From: Paracoccus sanguinis
GTDB taxonomy: Bacteria; Pseudomonadota; Alphaproteobacteria; Rhodobacterales; Rhodobacteraceae
Direction: 5' to 3'
Assembly: GCF_900106665.1 (NCBI RefSeq)
Contig: NZ_FNNA01000001.1
Coordinates: 1,116,001-1,180,000 of the forward strand
DNA length: 64,000 nt
Shown in pieces: positions 47,775-57,601 of this stretch. Position 1 is the first letter of the stretch; each line of letters opens with the position of its first letter. The notes beneath the pieces were generated by a model. That model searched no databases and had not been told where the DNA came from. It worked only from the letters and a program-made list of their open reading frames with translations. The position numbers were made by a program, and so were the translations under genes.

Positions 47775-48110
47775 CTAGAGCCCGAGCACGAACCCCAGCG
47801 CCAGTGTCACCCCGCCGCCGACGATCGCGGCGAGGGTGTTGCGGGTCAACAGCCCCATCCCCAGCGTCACCGCGGCCGCGGCCAGCCGCGCCGGGTCCGG
47901 CGTCCCGCCGGTGGCGGGGGGCCAGATCACCTGCGGCGCGACCAGCGCCGGCAGCACCGCCACGGCGGTGTAGCGCAACACGCGCTGCGCCCACTCGGGC
48001 ACCGGGCGGTTGCCGACCGCGCCGAGGAACGACCAGCGGATCAGGAACGTCCCCACGCCCAGCGTGAGGATCACCCCCCAGATCGCCGCATCCGACCAGC
48101 CCGGCATCAT
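47775..48110 (-). CDS. azlD: AzlD-type branched-chain amino acid exporter subunit
   Basis: This 111-residue protein has three to four hydrophobic helices and matches the small AzlD subunit. The start overlaps the AzlC stop as ATGA. AzlCD pairs export branched-chain amino acids or analogues such as azaleucine. Confidence 0.85.
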   Translation of the reverse strand: MMPGWSDAAIWGVILTLGVGTFLIRWSFLGAVGNRPVPEWAQRVLRYTAVAVLPALVAPQVIWPPATGGTPDPARLAAAAVTLGMGLLTRNTLAAIVGGGVTLALGFVLGL

Positions 48111-48901
48111 CGCCTCGCCTGCGGACGCGTCGGGTTGCCGGGCGGCAACGCGGCCCGCGCCCGGCGGCGGACGAGCCACGTCTCGGACAGCGCGCCCGCG
48201 GCCATGCCGAGCGGCCCGGCGACCAGCACGCCCGTGCCCGGCGGCAACCCCGTCAGCGCCAGCGCGCTGAGGATCGCCACGCCCGCGGCGATGACATGGG
48301 GCAGCGTCCGCAGCATTGGCGCGATCATGGCGAGGAACGTGATCGGCACGGCGAAATCCAGCGGCCAGTCGGCCGGGATCAGCTGGCCGGCCGTCGCGCC
48401 GACATAGGTGAACCCCACCCACGGCAGGCACAGCACCGGCGTCGCCCCGGCCAGATACGCCATCCGCTGCGCCACGCTGAGGCGCGGGTAACGCTCGAAC
48501 CGCTGGATGGCGAGGCCGTAGGTCTGGTCGATGAGCACATAGGCCAGCAGCGCCCGCTGCCACGCCGGGGCCGCGCCCACGTAGGGCACCAGCGAGGCGG
48601 AATACATCGCCATCCGCAGGTTGATCGCCAGCGCCGAGGCGAGCACGACCAGCACCGCCGCGTGGTCGGTCATCAGCTGCACCGCCGAGAACTGCGAGGC
48701 CCCGGCCAGCACGAGGATCGAGAACCCCATGACCTGCGCGATGTCCAAGCCGGCGGCGGTCGCCACGACCCCGAACAGCAGCGCGAACGGCACCAGCACC
48801 AGCAGGAACGGCAGCGCCTGCATGAAGCCGTCACGGGCCGAGCGGCCGAGGCTCTGCTCATGCAGCACCGGCGCAGGCGAACGGGCGAAGGGGCGAGGCA
48901 T
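48107..48901 (-). CDS. azlC: AzlC-type branched-chain amino acid exporter subunit
   Basis: This 264-residue membrane protein has SARDGFMQALPFLLVLVPFALLFG at the start and the family pattern GASQFSAVQLM, with about five to seven helices. It forms a two-gene operon with azlD. The substrate is inferred from the family. Confidence 0.88.
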   Translation of the reverse strand: MPRPFARSPAPVLHEQSLGRSARDGFMQALPFLLVLVPFALLFGVVATAAGLDIAQVMGFSILVLAGASQFSAVQLMTDHAAVLVVLASALAINLRMAMYSASLVPYVGAAPAWQRALLAYVLIDQTYGLAIQRFERYPRLSVAQRMAYLAGATPVLCLPWVGFTYVGATAGQLIPADWPLDFAVPITFLAMIAPMLRTLPHVIAAGVAILSALALTGLPPGTGVLVAGPLGMAAGALSETWLVRRRARAALPPGNPTRPQARR

Positions 48902-48978
48902 GGGGAATCCTGGGCTGCGAAAAGCTGCCGCGGCACCATTGCCAACCCGGCCTGCCGCCGCAACCCGAGGGCGGCGCC

Positions 48979-49020
48979 GGATGCCTCCGGCGGGGATATT
49001 TTTGTCCAGCCCGAGGCGGG
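48979..49020 (+). repeat. Dispersed intergenic repeat, copy A (GCCTCCGGCGGGGATATTT type)
   Basis: The copy reads tgcctccggcggggatattt then ttgtccagcccgagg. Copy B at 52116-52160 is nearly identical in the reverse orientation. I recall this motif as a highly repeated intergenic sequence in Rhodobacteraceae. Confidence 0.75.
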
Positions 49021-49108
49021 CGCGCCGCGCTCAAGGCGTCGTTCTTGCCCAGATCCCCCGGCCCGGCCGAGGCTCAGGGGCGCCTCGCTCACCCAAGGCG
49101 CGGGGTTG

Positions 49109-49435
49109 TCAGTCGGCGAAATCCGCGACCGCCTCGTCGTCACTCAGCTCCAGCTCGATCACCCAGAGGTCAGGGTCGGCGGCGCGGCGGCGGGCGATGG
49201 CGGCGTCGATCTCGCGCGGGGTGCCGGTGGCCTGCGCGACCCATCCGCGCTGGTCGGTGCCAAAGTCATACTCCTGTGCCCAGAGCTCCGCCTGCCCCCC
49301 CGGACGCACCACCGACACGGCAACCGCCCCGGCCGTCTCGTCCCCGCGGTGGACCACATAGGCCCCCCGCCCGGCCAGGTCGGCGCGCCTGAGCAGCGCC
49401 GCGACCCTCAGGCCGGCGGTCAGCCGCGGCTCCAC
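49109..49435 (-). CDS. DUF1491 family protein
   Basis: This 108-residue protein starts at a GTG four bases after the era stop and matches the DUF1491 pattern: LTAGLRVAALLRRADLAGRGAYVVHRGD and the C-terminal DPDLWVIELELSD. The family has no known function. recO, which often follows in relatives, is absent here. Confidence 0.85.
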   Translation of the reverse strand: MEPRLTAGLRVAALLRRADLAGRGAYVVHRGDETAGAVAVSVVRPGGQAELWAQEYDFGTDQRGWVAQATGTPREIDAAIARRRAADPDLWVIELELSDDEAVADFAD

Positions 49436-49438
49436 CCG

Positions 49439-50383
49439 TCAGTCCCCGTCGCGGAAGTCGAGGCCCATCTCGCGGTAGCGCTCGGCCTCGTCGAGCCAGT
49501 TCTCGCGCAGCGCCACGCGCAGGAACAGATGCACCGGCCGGCCCATGAACTCGGCAAGCTCCTCGCGCGCGGCCCGGCTCACGGCCTTGATCGTCTCGCC
49601 GCCCTTGCCGACGACGATGCCCTTGTGGCCCTCGCGGCTCACATAGATCACCTGGTCGATGCGGGCCGAGCCGTCCTCGCGCTCCTGCCAGCTCTCGGTC
49701 TCGACGGTGAGCTGATAGGGGATTTCCTCGTGCAGGCGCAGGGTCAGCTTCTCGCGCGTCATCTCGGCGGCGATCTGGCGCATCGGCAGGTCGGCGATCT
49801 GGTCCTCGGGGTAGAGCCACGGCCCCTCGGGCAGCTCGGCGGCAAGCCAGTCCATCAGGTCGGCGGTGCCGTGGCCGCGCTCGGCCGAGATCATGAAGGT
49901 CCGCGCGAACGGATAGGCCGCGTTCAGCGCCTGCGAGAGTTCCAGCAGCTCCGGCGCCTTGACCCGGTCGATCTTGTTGATCGCCAGCGCCACCGGGGCC
50001 TGGCCCTGACGGGCCTTCAGCGCGTCGAGGATCGCCTGCACCCCGTCGGTCATGCCGCGATGCGCCTCGACCAGCAGCACGACGATGTCGGCATCCGCCG
50101 CCCCGCCCCAAGCGGCGGCGACCATCGAGCGGTCGAGCCTGCGGCGCGGACGGAAGATGCCGGGTGTGTCGACGAAGACGATCTGCGCCGGGCCGTGCAG
50201 CGCGATGCCGCGGATGCGGGCGCGGGTGGTCTGGACCTTGTGGGTGACGATCGAGACCTTGGCCCCCACCAGCCGGTTGAGCAGCGTGGACTTGCCGGCG
50301 TTCGGCTCGCCGATCAGGGCGACGAAGCCGGCGCGGGTCGGGGCGTCCGGCGTGTCTTGGGTGGTCTCGGTCGGGTCGGTCAT
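49439..50383 (-). CDS. era: GTPase Era
   Basis: This 314-residue Era has the G1 motif GEPNAGKSTLLN, G3 DTPGIF and G4 NKID, and a C-terminal KH domain (VGKGGETIKAVSR). It helps 30S maturation by binding the 3' end of 16S rRNA. It follows rnc in the usual operon, here after a short tandem repeat. Confidence 0.96.
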   Translation of the reverse strand: MTDPTETTQDTPDAPTRAGFVALIGEPNAGKSTLLNRLVGAKVSIVTHKVQTTRARIRGIALHGPAQIVFVDTPGIFRPRRRLDRSMVAAAWGGAADADIVVLLVEAHRGMTDGVQAILDALKARQGQAPVALAINKIDRVKAPELLELSQALNAAYPFARTFMISAERGHGTADLMDWLAAELPEGPWLYPEDQIADLPMRQIAAEMTREKLTLRLHEEIPYQLTVETESWQEREDGSARIDQVIYVSREGHKGIVVGKGGETIKAVSRAAREELAEFMGRPVHLFLRVALRENWLDEAERYREMGLDFRDGD

Positions 50384-50407
50384 CGGCCTCTCACGGCTGG
50401 TGTGGTG

Positions 50408-50450
50408 TTCATGCAGCGTTCATGCAGGGTTCATGCACAGTTCATGCGAA
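50408..50450. repeat. Four 11-base tandem repeats between rnc and era
   Basis: TTCATGC starts at 50408, 50419, 50430 and 50441, exactly every 11 bases, with only the last two or three bases of each unit varying. On the minus, transcribed strand each unit contains GCATGAAC. One helical turn spacing fits a protein-binding array, or a regulatory element in the rnc-era message. Confidence 0.85.
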
Positions 50451-50496
50451 CGGCGGGCGGATGGTTCCATCGGCCGCCCGCATGGCCGTGCCCGCC

Positions 50497-51195
50497 CTAC
50501 GCGCCCCCGTCCAGCGCGTCGAGCATCGCCTGCGCGGCCAGCTGCTCGATGCTGCGCTTGGTGCCGGTGCCCGCGGCCTCGGCGCTGCGACCGTCGTCGA
50601 GCGTCACCGTGATGCGGAACTGCGGCGCGTGGTCGGGGCCGCTGCGGTCGGTGATCTCATAGCGCGGCGGCGTCATTCCCTTGGCCTGCGCCCATTCCTG
50701 CAGGACGGTCTTGGGGTTGTGCGAGGCCGCCTCGGCCCCCTCGATCCGGTCGCCCCAGAGGCGCAGGATCAGCGCCCGCGCGGCGTCGAACCCGGCATCG
50801 ACGTAGACCGCGGCCAGCACCGCCTCCATCGCGTCGCCCAGCACCGCCTCTTTCCGGCGCCCGCCAGTCAGCATCTCGGACCGGCCGAGCTTCATCACCT
50901 CGCCCAGCCCGATCTCGCGGGCGATCTCGGCGCAGGTCTCGCCGCGCACCAGCGCGTTGAGGCGCGGGGCGAGTTGCCCCTCGGTCGCGCCGCGGTCGTG
51001 GTGGAACAGCGCCTCGGCGATGGTGAGGCCGAGCACCCGGTCGCCCAGGAACTCGAGCCGCTGGTTGTCGGGGCGGGTCGGCGACGAGAGGCTCGAGTGG
51101 GTCAGCGCGCGGATCAGCAGCGCCGGGTCGGCGAACTGGTGGCCCAGCCGCCGCTGGAAGGCGACCAGCTCGGCCGAGGGCCGCGGCCCGGCCAT
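50497..51195 (-). CDS. rnc: Ribonuclease III
   Basis: This 232-residue RNase III has the catalytic signature [14 protein letters not shown] and a C-terminal dsRNA-binding domain ([20 protein letters not shown]). It processes rRNA precursors and double-stranded mRNA. It lies one base after lepB, in the acpS-lepB-rnc-era order typical of alphaproteobacteria. Confidence 0.96.
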   Translation of the reverse strand: MAGPRPSAELVAFQRRLGHQFADPALLIRALTHSSLSSPTRPDNQRLEFLGDRVLGLTIAEALFHHDRGATEGQLAPRLNALVRGETCAEIAREIGLGEVMKLGRSEMLTGGRRKEAVLGDAMEAVLAAVYVDAGFDAARALILRLWGDRIEGAEAASHNPKTVLQEWAQAKGMTPPRYEITDRSGPDHAPQFRITVTLDDGRSAEAAGTGTKRSIEQLAAQAMLDALDGGA

Positions 51196-51196
51196 G

Positions 51197-51988
51197 TCAG
51201 TGGATGGCGCGGAAGAAGCGGTCCGCGCGCCAGGTCCAGAAATAGAGCAGCGACGACCCCGCCGACGAGAACATCACCCGGTCGGCGCGGCCGATGAGAT
51301 ACTCGGCCGGCACGAAGCCCAGCCCCCCGGCGATGGCCGGCACGCGGCTGTCCTCGGAGTTGTCGCGGTTGTCACCCATGAAGAAATAGTTGCCGGCCGG
51401 CACCGTGAACACCGGCGTGTCGTCGAGCGGCCAGCCGTCGAGGATGTTCAGCACGTCATGGGCCACGCCATTGGGCAGCGTCTCGGTGAAGCGCTGCTTC
51501 TCGCAGGCCCCGCCCTCGGGCACCGGCTCGTTCCAGCAGCGCGGCAGCGTGCGCCCCGGCCCCTGCGGCAGCTTCGGTTCGCTGAACACGCCGTTCGGGG
51601 TCTGCGGCAGCGGCTGGCCGTTCAGGATCACCTGCCCGCCCGCAAGCTGCACCGTGTCGCCCGGCAGGCCGATCACCCGCTTGACGAAATCCACCCCGCG
51701 GGTCGGGTGGCGGAACACCACCACGTCACCGCGCTCGGGCGCGCGCTCGAGGATGCGGCCCGTGATCGGGCAGAGCGAGAACGGGCAGGAGTGGCGCGAA
51801 TAGCCGTAGGCCATCTTGTTGACGAACAGGAAGTCGCCGATCAGCAGCGTGTCCTTCATCGAGCCCGAGGGGATCCAGAAGGGCTGGAAGAACAGCGTCC
51901 GGAAGACCCCGGCGATCACCAGCGCCCAGAATACGGTCTTGACCGTTTCCCAGATGCCGCCCTGTTCCTTGGCCGTGCTGCGCGCCAT
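51197..51988 (-). CDS. lepB: Signal peptidase I
   Basis: This 263-residue protease has the membrane anchor, the catalytic serine S43 in PSGSMKDTL and the general-base lysine K103 in [11 protein letters not shown], plus the [12 protein letters not shown] box. It cleaves Sec and Tat signal peptides. It is the first gene after the acpS spacer. Confidence 0.96.
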   Translation of the reverse strand: MARSTAKEQGGIWETVKTVFWALVIAGVFRTLFFQPFWIPSGSMKDTLLIGDFLFVNKMAYGYSRHSCPFSLCPITGRILERAPERGDVVVFRHPTRGVDFVKRVIGLPGDTVQLAGGQVILNGQPLPQTPNGVFSEPKLPQGPGRTLPRCWNEPVPEGGACEKQRFTETLPNGVAHDVLNILDGWPLDDTPVFTVPAGNYFFMGDNRDNSEDSRVPAIAGGLGFVPAEYLIGRADRVMFSSAGSSLLYFWTWRADRFFRAIH

Positions 51989-52115
51989 GTGTGCCCCGTG
52001 TCGCTGTCATGGATGCCCGCGACAGGCGCGGGATTGTGGTGCGGGTTCTTGGGCAGGCAAGGCGGCGGAAGTCAAGCGGTGCGGGGCCTGAGCGCCCCGT
52101 CTGGCCCCGCGCGCC

Positions 52116-52160
52116 GCCCCTCGGGCTGGACCCAAATATCCCCGCCGGAGGCAGCCGGCC
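52116..52160 (-). repeat. Dispersed intergenic repeat, copy B
   Basis: In minus orientation this copy reads tgcctccggcggggatattt then gggtccagcccgagg, matching copy A closely. It lies between acpS and lepB, interrupting the usual tight acpS-lepB spacing. Confidence 0.75.
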
Positions 52161-52200
52161 GCACCACCCGCGCCAACGTCAGCCGCGGGGCGCTGCGCGC

Positions 52201-52614
52201 TCAGCCCGCGGACGTCGCGGCTGGCAGCGCCTCGATCACCACGAAGGCCTGCGCCCAGGGGTGATCGTCGGTCAGCGTCACATGAACCACCGCGCGATGC
52301 CCCGGCGGGGTCATCGCCGCGAGCCGCTCGGCCGCCCAACCGGTCAGCGTCATCGTCGGCTGGCCCGAGCGCAGGTTCGTTACCGCCATGTCGCGCCAGG
52401 CGATGCCCATGGCGAGCCCGGTGCCGAGCGCCTTCGAGCACGCCTCCTTCGCCGCCCAGCGCTTGGCCAGCGTCGCGGCCTCATGCGGGCGGCGGGCGGC
52501 GCGGGCGAGTTCGGTCTCGGTGAACACCCGCTGGCGGAAGCGGTCGCCATGCCGGTCGAGCACCGCGGCGATGCGGTCGATGTTGCAGAGGTCGGTGCCG
52601 ATTCCGAGGATCAT
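52201..52614 (-). CDS. acpS: Holo-[acyl-carrier-protein] synthase
   Basis: This 137-residue AcpS has [14 protein letters not shown] near the start and the catalytic [16 protein letters not shown]. It transfers the phosphopantetheine arm of CoA to ACP. Its start overlaps the preceding membrane gene as ATGA. Confidence 0.95.
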   Translation of the reverse strand: MILGIGTDLCNIDRIAAVLDRHGDRFRQRVFTETELARAARRPHEAATLAKRWAAKEACSKALGTGLAMGIAWRDMAVTNLRSGQPTMTLTGWAAERLAAMTPPGHRAVVHVTLTDDHPWAQAFVVIEALPAATSAG

Positions 52615-53474
52615 GGTGCTGCGCCCGTGGCCGAAGGGGTGTCCGGGCCAGAAAGAAGCCCCTCGGGGGGCAATGGCGGCGCGGCGGCGGCATCCTCGCC
52701 GAAGGCCTGGTCCCAGAGCCCGCCGAGCCAGCCGGCGCCGCGCCCATAGGCGGCCGCCGACAGGTCCGGCAGATCGTCGTAAAGCCCCTGCGCCCCGGCC
52801 CAGACCGCGCCGGGGCTGGCGCGGACCTTCTCCCACAGCTCGGCGCGGGTCGGCACCTCCATCCCGCAGACCTCGTCCTCGCGCACCGGGTCGTCGGGGT
52901 TGAAGGCCGCGTCGAGCGCCCGCATCTCGCCCATCATCGCGCAGGCGTCGGCGAGCTCCCACGCGGTCGCCGCGGCGATCACGCCGATGCCGATCACCGG
53001 CGGCGCCTCGCCCGCCATGCTGGCCACGTTGCGGGTGGTGGCGATGGCGGTGCGGCGCGAGACGCGGGTGGCGGTGTCCTTGACCGCCTCGCGCGCGGCC
53101 ATGCGGCTGCCGCGATAGGTGACGGGCGCGTCGGCGAGTTCGCGCGCTAGGCGCGCGTTGGCGGCGCGGCTGTCGGCCAGCTCGCGGGCGAGGTTGTCCG
53201 CGCGCCCCGTCGCCGCCCGCCGCTCGGCCGCCTCGGTGGCGGCGCGGGCCTGGACCCGCGCCAGGTCGTCGGACTGCCGCGTGGCGAGGGATCGCAGGCC
53301 GGTCACCCCCTCGACCACCCCCGCGACGGCGGAAAACACCGCCGGCACCATCGTCATGGCGACGCTGAGCGCCAGCGAGCCGGCCATGACCAGCATCATC
53401 AGCACCGACCAGATTCCGCCCAGCGCGGCGACGGTCAGGCGCAGGGCGTGACCGATCCGGCGCAACAGGCTCAT
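52611..53474 (-). CDS. Membrane-anchored coiled-coil protein, unknown function
   Basis: This 287-residue protein begins with two hydrophobic helices (about residues 12-55), then a long Ala/Arg-rich coiled coil (about 60-130: [20 protein letters not shown]), another hydrophobic segment ([18 protein letters not shown]) and an acidic/Pro-rich C-terminus. I do not recognise a family. It lies between pdxJ and acpS with ATGA overlap, so it is part of that operon. Confidence 0.7.
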   Translation of the reverse strand: MSLLRRIGHALRLTVAALGGIWSVLMMLVMAGSLALSVAMTMVPAVFSAVAGVVEGVTGLRSLATRQSDDLARVQARAATEAAERRAATGRADNLARELADSRAANARLARELADAPVTYRGSRMAAREAVKDTATRVSRRTAIATTRNVASMAGEAPPVIGIGVIAAATAWELADACAMMGEMRALDAAFNPDDPVREDEVCGMEVPTRAELWEKVRASPGAVWAGAQGLYDDLPDLSAAAYGRGAGWLGGLWDQAFGEDAAAAPPLPPEGLLSGPDTPSATGAAP

Positions 53475-53493
53475 GGCGCGGGCACCGCGAGGG

Positions 53494-54228
53494 TCATCCC
53501 CGCGCGGCGTCCATCCGCCGGCGCATCTCCTCGATGGCGGGGCCGAGGCCGGTGAAGATCGACTCGGCGATCAGGAAATGGCCGATGTTCAGCTCGGCAA
53601 GTTCCGGGATCGCGGCGATGGGGCCGACGGTGTCGAAGGTCAGGCCGTGGCCCGCGTGGACCTCGAGCCCCAGCGACGCGGCGAGGCGCGCGCCCTCGGC
53701 CAGCCCGGCCAGCTCGGCGTCGCGCAGGTCGTGGCGGCCCTCGGTGTCGTAGTCGCAATAGGCGCCGGTGTGTAGCTCGACCACGGCGGCGCCGATGCGG
53801 GCGGCGGCCTCGATCTGGCGCGGGTCGTGGCCGATGAAGAGCGAGACGCGCGCCCCCGCCGCGCGCAGGGGCGCGATGTAGTCGGCCAGCCGCGCGGCGT
53901 CGGCGGCCACGTCCAGCCCGCCCTCGGTGGTCCGCTCTTCGCGCTTTTCGGGGACGAGGCAGACGGCGTGGGGGCGGTGGCGCAGCGCGATGGCCTGCAT
54001 TTCGGGCGTGGCCGCCATCTCGAGGTTCAGCGGCACGCTGAGCGCATCGGCCAGCCGGGCGATGTCGTCGTCCGAGATGTGGCGCCGATCCTCGCGCAGG
54101 TGGGCGGTGATGCCGTCGGCGCCGGCGGCCTCGGCCAGCAGCGCGGCGCGCAGCGGGTCGGGCCAGGGGGTGCCGCGGGCGTTCCTGACGGTGGCCACAT
54201 GGTCGATATTGACGCCCAGTCGCAGCAT
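53494..54228 (-). CDS. pdxJ: Pyridoxine 5'-phosphate synthase
   Basis: This 244-residue TIM-barrel enzyme begins [19 protein letters not shown] and has [15 protein letters not shown] and the C-terminal HGLTFDT. It condenses 1-deoxyxylulose 5-phosphate and 3-amino-2-oxopropyl phosphate to pyridoxine phosphate. It commonly lies upstream of acpS in alphaproteobacteria, as here. Confidence 0.95.
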   Translation of the reverse strand: MLRLGVNIDHVATVRNARGTPWPDPLRAALLAEAAGADGITAHLREDRRHISDDDIARLADALSVPLNLEMAATPEMQAIALRHRPHAVCLVPEKREERTTEGGLDVAADAARLADYIAPLRAAGARVSLFIGHDPRQIEAAARIGAAVVELHTGAYCDYDTEGRHDLRDAELAGLAEGARLAASLGLEVHAGHGLTFDTVGPIAAIPELAELNIGHFLIAESIFTGLGPAIEEMRRRMDAARG

Positions 54229-54261
54229 GGCGGTCCCCCCGGCTTGGTCGTGCGGGGCAGG

Positions 54262-55101
54262 TTAGCCGCGGGGCGCGGCGGGGGGTAGCCCCGCGATGCT
54301 GCGCGTGGCCTCGACCCACCAGCCGGGGCGGGCGGCGGCGATGGCCGTGGCGGCGGCGCGGGCGGCGGGGGCGTCGGGAAAGAGGCCAAAGCAGGTCGCG
54401 CCGGACCCCGACATCCGGGCGATCTGCGCGCCTTGGGCGGCGAGCGCCGCGAGGGTGTCGCCGATCACCGGCGCTAGGCGCAGGGCCGGCGACTCGAGGT
54501 CGTTGCGGGTCGCCGTGAGCCAGCGCGGCCAGTCACCGTCGGCGGGGAACGGGGGCAGGCCGGGGTTCTCGCGGCGGGTGAGGGCGGCGAAGACCGCGGG
54601 CGTGGGCACCTCGACCCGCGGGTTGACCAGCACGAGGTGCAGCGTCGGCAGGGTGACGGGGGTCAGGATCTCGCCCACCCCCTGCATCCGCAGGCTGCGG
54701 CTCATCAGGCAGGCGGGCAGGTCGGCACCCAGCGCCTCGGGGCGGTCGGGCGTACGGCCGAGCGCGCGCAGCACGGCGGCGGCGTCGGCGGTGCCGCCGC
54801 CGATCCCCGATGCCGGCGGCAGGCGCTTGTCGAGGGTGATCGCCGCCTCGGCCCCCACGGCGCGGGCGGCGCGCAGGCACAGGTTGTCGTCGCCGGGCGG
54901 AACGGCGTCGGCGAAAGGCCCGGTGAGGGTCAGCGACAGCGGCCCGGGGGAAAGGCTCACGCGATCGCCCAGCTCGGTGAAGACGACCAGCGAATCGAGC
55001 AGGTGATAGCCGTCCGTGCGCCGCCCGGTGACGTGCAGCGCGAGGTTGATCTTGGCCGGCGCGGCTTCGCGCACGACCGCGGCCCGGTCGGCAGAGGTCA
55101 C
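54262..55101 (-). CDS. ispE: 4-diphosphocytidyl-2-C-methylerythritol kinase
   Basis: This 279-residue GHMP kinase has the N-terminal [24 protein letters not shown] and the ATP-binding [15 protein letters not shown]. It phosphorylates CDP-methylerythritol in the MEP isoprenoid route. The GTG start overlaps the stop of the TPR gene as GTGA. Confidence 0.95.
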   Translation of the reverse strand: MTSADRAAVVREAAPAKINLALHVTGRRTDGYHLLDSLVVFTELGDRVSLSPGPLSLTLTGPFADAVPPGDDNLCLRAARAVGAEAAITLDKRLPPASGIGGGTADAAAVLRALGRTPDRPEALGADLPACLMSRSLRMQGVGEILTPVTLPTLHLVLVNPRVEVPTPAVFAALTRRENPGLPPFPADGDWPRWLTATRNDLESPALRLAPVIGDTLAALAAQGAQIARMSGSGATCFGLFPDAPAARAAATAIAAARPGWWVEATRSIAGLPPAAPRG

Positions 55102-57203
55102 GGGCGCGGCGGCACCGGCTCGCCGTCGTCGGCGCCGGGCGGGGCCGGGGTGTCGGGCTCGGGCGCGGTGTCCACGGGCGCCACATCCGCCGGCGCGGCG
55201 GCGGGCTCGGGCGCCGCTTCAGGCGCCGGCTCGGGCTGGCCCCAGCCCTCGGGCAGCTTGCCGCCGTTGGCCTTTTCCGCCGCCAGCACCTCGTCCAGCC
55301 CGCGCTCGAGCTTGGCGCGGACGCGGTTCAGGTCGGTGTCGGTGTCGGCGGGCTTCCACAGGCTCAGCGCCCGCTTCCACTGGATCTCGGCCTCGCGCTT
55401 GCGGCCGACCATCCAGTAAATGTCGCCCATGTGGTCGTTCACGAGGCTGTCGTCGGACATCGCCGAAACCGCCTTCTCCATCGGCTCGACCGCATCCTGA
55501 TAGCGGCCCAGCCGGTAATAGGCCCAGGCCAGCGAATCGAGGATGTAGCCGTCGTCCGGGCGCAGCGCGACGGCCTTCTTGATGAGGTCCAGCCCCTCGT
55601 CCAGCCGCACGTTCCGGTCCACCCAGCTGTAGCCGAGATAGTTGAGGATCGGCGCCTGCTCGGGCTGCAGCTTCAGCGCCGCCTGGAAATCCGCGTCGGC
55701 GCGGTCGAACTGGCCCGAGCGTTCCAGCGCGATGCCGCGGGCGTAGAGCGCGAACCAGCTTGCCTGCGGGTCGGTCTCTTTCGCCAGCAGCTCGAGCGCC
55801 CGGTCGTAGACCGGCACCGCCTCGGCGAACTTGTCCTGCTGGCGCAGCAGGTCGCCCAGCGCCACCCAGGCCGAGGGCAGCTCGGGCCAGGTCTCGGTCA
55901 GGGCGCGGGCGGCGGCCTCGGCATCCGCGCGGCGGTCTGCGCGGGCGAGCGCGTCGATCCGCGCCAGCTCGGCCGCGGGGCGCAGGTCGCCCTTGGCGCG
56001 CAGGCCCTCGAACTCGGTCTCGGCCAGGTCGAACTGCCCGGCGCTCTGCAGCAGCTGGGCGACCAGCAGCTGCGCCTCAGCCATGTCTGGGGCGAGGTAC
56101 TGGCCGATCCGGGCGTAGATCAGCGCCAGCGGGTCGGTGTCCTCGCCGCCCATGAGCGCGCCGCCGAAGGTGACGAAGACCTGCGCGAGGCCCTCGGCCG
56201 GGCTCTTGATCACGTCGAAGGGCAGCTTCTCGCCCGCCGCCAGCCGGTCGCGCAGCAGCTTGAGCGCCGGCTCGGACTCGAGCGCGTCGAGATCGTCGAG
56301 CAGCTTGACCGCGTCGGCATTGCGCTCGAGCTGCGAGAGCACCTGCACGCGGGCGACGATGCCCATCAGGTGCCCGGCGCTCTCGGGATCGGCGAGCGCG
56401 GCCTCGGCGCCCTCGTAATCGCCGACGCTGGCCTTGGCGAGCGCGAGCTGGAAGCGCGCGATGCCCGCCGCGCCACGCTGACGCTCGAGCTTCTGGAAGG
56501 TGGCGAACGCGTCCGAGGCGCGGCCGTCGCCCATTTCGGCCCAGGCGCGGGTCATGCCGTCCATCAGCGGCCCGGCCCCGCCGGGGGTCGAGGGCATCTT
56601 GTCGAGCATCGCCAGCACGCCCGCCCAGTCGCCCTTGCGGGCCAGCGCGGCGCGGGTGACGAGCCCGGCCAGCTCGGTCGTGCGGCCGCCGTCGACGAGG
56701 CCCTGCGCCATGGTCGCGGCGTCGTCCATCTGCCCGGCCGAGACCATCGAGACGAGCGCCCCGTCCTGCAGGAAGAGGTCGGTGCGGTCATGGGCGACGG
56801 CGGCGCGGAAGTAATCGGCGGCGACGGCGAAATCGTTGCGCGAGGCGGCGAGGCGGGCGGCGAGATAGGGGCCGGCGCGGCCGGGGATCGGCTGGATGCG
56901 GGTGGTATGGCCCGAGGGCGGCACCGGCGCGTCGCTGATGAGCTGCGCCTGCCGGGGGGTGGCGTCAGAGGCGGGGGTGGCGTCAGAGGCCGGGGCGGCG
57001 GGGTCCGCGGTCTGGCCGGGGACGGCGACGGGGGCGGCCTGCGCCACGCGCACGGCGGCGGGCTGCGCCGGGCCGGCGGGGGTCGAGAGGTCCAGCGTCA
57101 GCGCGGCGACGGCGGTGGCCGAAACTCCGGCGGCGGCGGCGAGGATCAGGATCGGCTTCATCGCAGGCTTCATCGCAGCGGGGGCCCCGGTTGTCGGTGT
57201 CAT
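55098..57203 (-). CDS. TPR-repeat periplasmic protein
   Basis: The product is 701 residues: an N-terminal signal-like segment ([21 protein letters not shown]), a Pro/Ala/Thr linker, then multiple tetratricopeptide repeats, clearest toward the C-terminus ([57 protein letters not shown]). The last 50 residues are Pro/Ala/Glu-rich. Start is uncertain: ATGs at 57203, 57173 and 57161 are in frame, and 57161 gives the neatest signal peptide. Proteins of this type scaffold envelope complexes. It is translationally coupled to ispE. Confidence 0.85.
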   Translation of the reverse strand: MTPTTGAPAAMKPAMKPILILAAAAGVSATAVAALTLDLSTPAGPAQPAAVRVAQAAPVAVPGQTADPAAPASDATPASDATPRQAQLISDAPVPPSGHTTRIQPIPGRAGPYLAARLAASRNDFAVAADYFRAAVAHDRTDLFLQDGALVSMVSAGQMDDAATMAQGLVDGGRTTELAGLVTRAALARKGDWAGVLAMLDKMPSTPGGAGPLMDGMTRAWAEMGDGRASDAFATFQKLERQRGAAGIARFQLALAKASVGDYEGAEAALADPESAGHLMGIVARVQVLSQLERNADAVKLLDDLDALESEPALKLLRDRLAAGEKLPFDVIKSPAEGLAQVFVTFGGALMGGEDTDPLALIYARIGQYLAPDMAEAQLLVAQLLQSAGQFDLAETEFEGLRAKGDLRPAAELARIDALARADRRADAEAAARALTETWPELPSAWVALGDLLRQQDKFAEAVPVYDRALELLAKETDPQASWFALYARGIALERSGQFDRADADFQAALKLQPEQAPILNYLGYSWVDRNVRLDEGLDLIKKAVALRPDDGYILDSLAWAYYRLGRYQDAVEPMEKAVSAMSDDSLVNDHMGDIYWMVGRKREAEIQWKRALSLWKPADTDTDLNRVRAKLERGLDEVLAAEKANGGKLPEGWGQPEPAPEAAPEPAAAPADVAPVDTAPEPDTPAPPGADDGEPVPPRP

Positions 57204-57601
57204 GCCGCCGGACCCTAGCCGCTGGCGCAGGCGGCGGCAACGCCGCCGGGCGCCCCGGTCCCCGGCGGGCGGTCACGGTCCGGGGAGGTCGCCGGGTACT
57301 TGGGCCAGAGAGACACGGTAGAGGTGGGGCGCAGGATCCCGCGCGGCGTTGGGGGGTACCCGCAGGGTGAGGCAAGCTGTGGGGATTGGAGCGGCCGCGA
57401 CAGGCGCTTGGCCCGACGCAACCGCAGCGGTGAACAAGGCGCGGCCCGACGCCCATCGCGCGCCTCACGCGCCGCCCTCACGACCCGCAAACGGGACGGG
57501 GCGGCCCGCAGACCGCCCCTCCTCATTCTTTCTTGCTGAAATATCCCGGGGTCCGGGGCAGAGCCCCGGTCCGGCGGCGCCGTCACGCGCCGCCCCCGAA
57601 A
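57204..57601. other. Intergenic region with repeat and hairpins, 3' of ETF-QO
   Basis: I see no gene. The 57498-57570 part has two GC hairpins (GGGGCGG/CCGCCCC at 57498-57519 and CCGGGGC/GCCCCGG around 57553-57568) and a ttcttgctgaaatatcccgg element that resembles the dispersed repeat family read on the minus strand. These can end ETF-QO transcription, though T-runs are weak. Confidence 0.5.

Noticed and set aside
50408..50450. Tandem repeats as a CRISPR array
   Set aside because: The unit is only 11 bases with no spacers and no cas genes.
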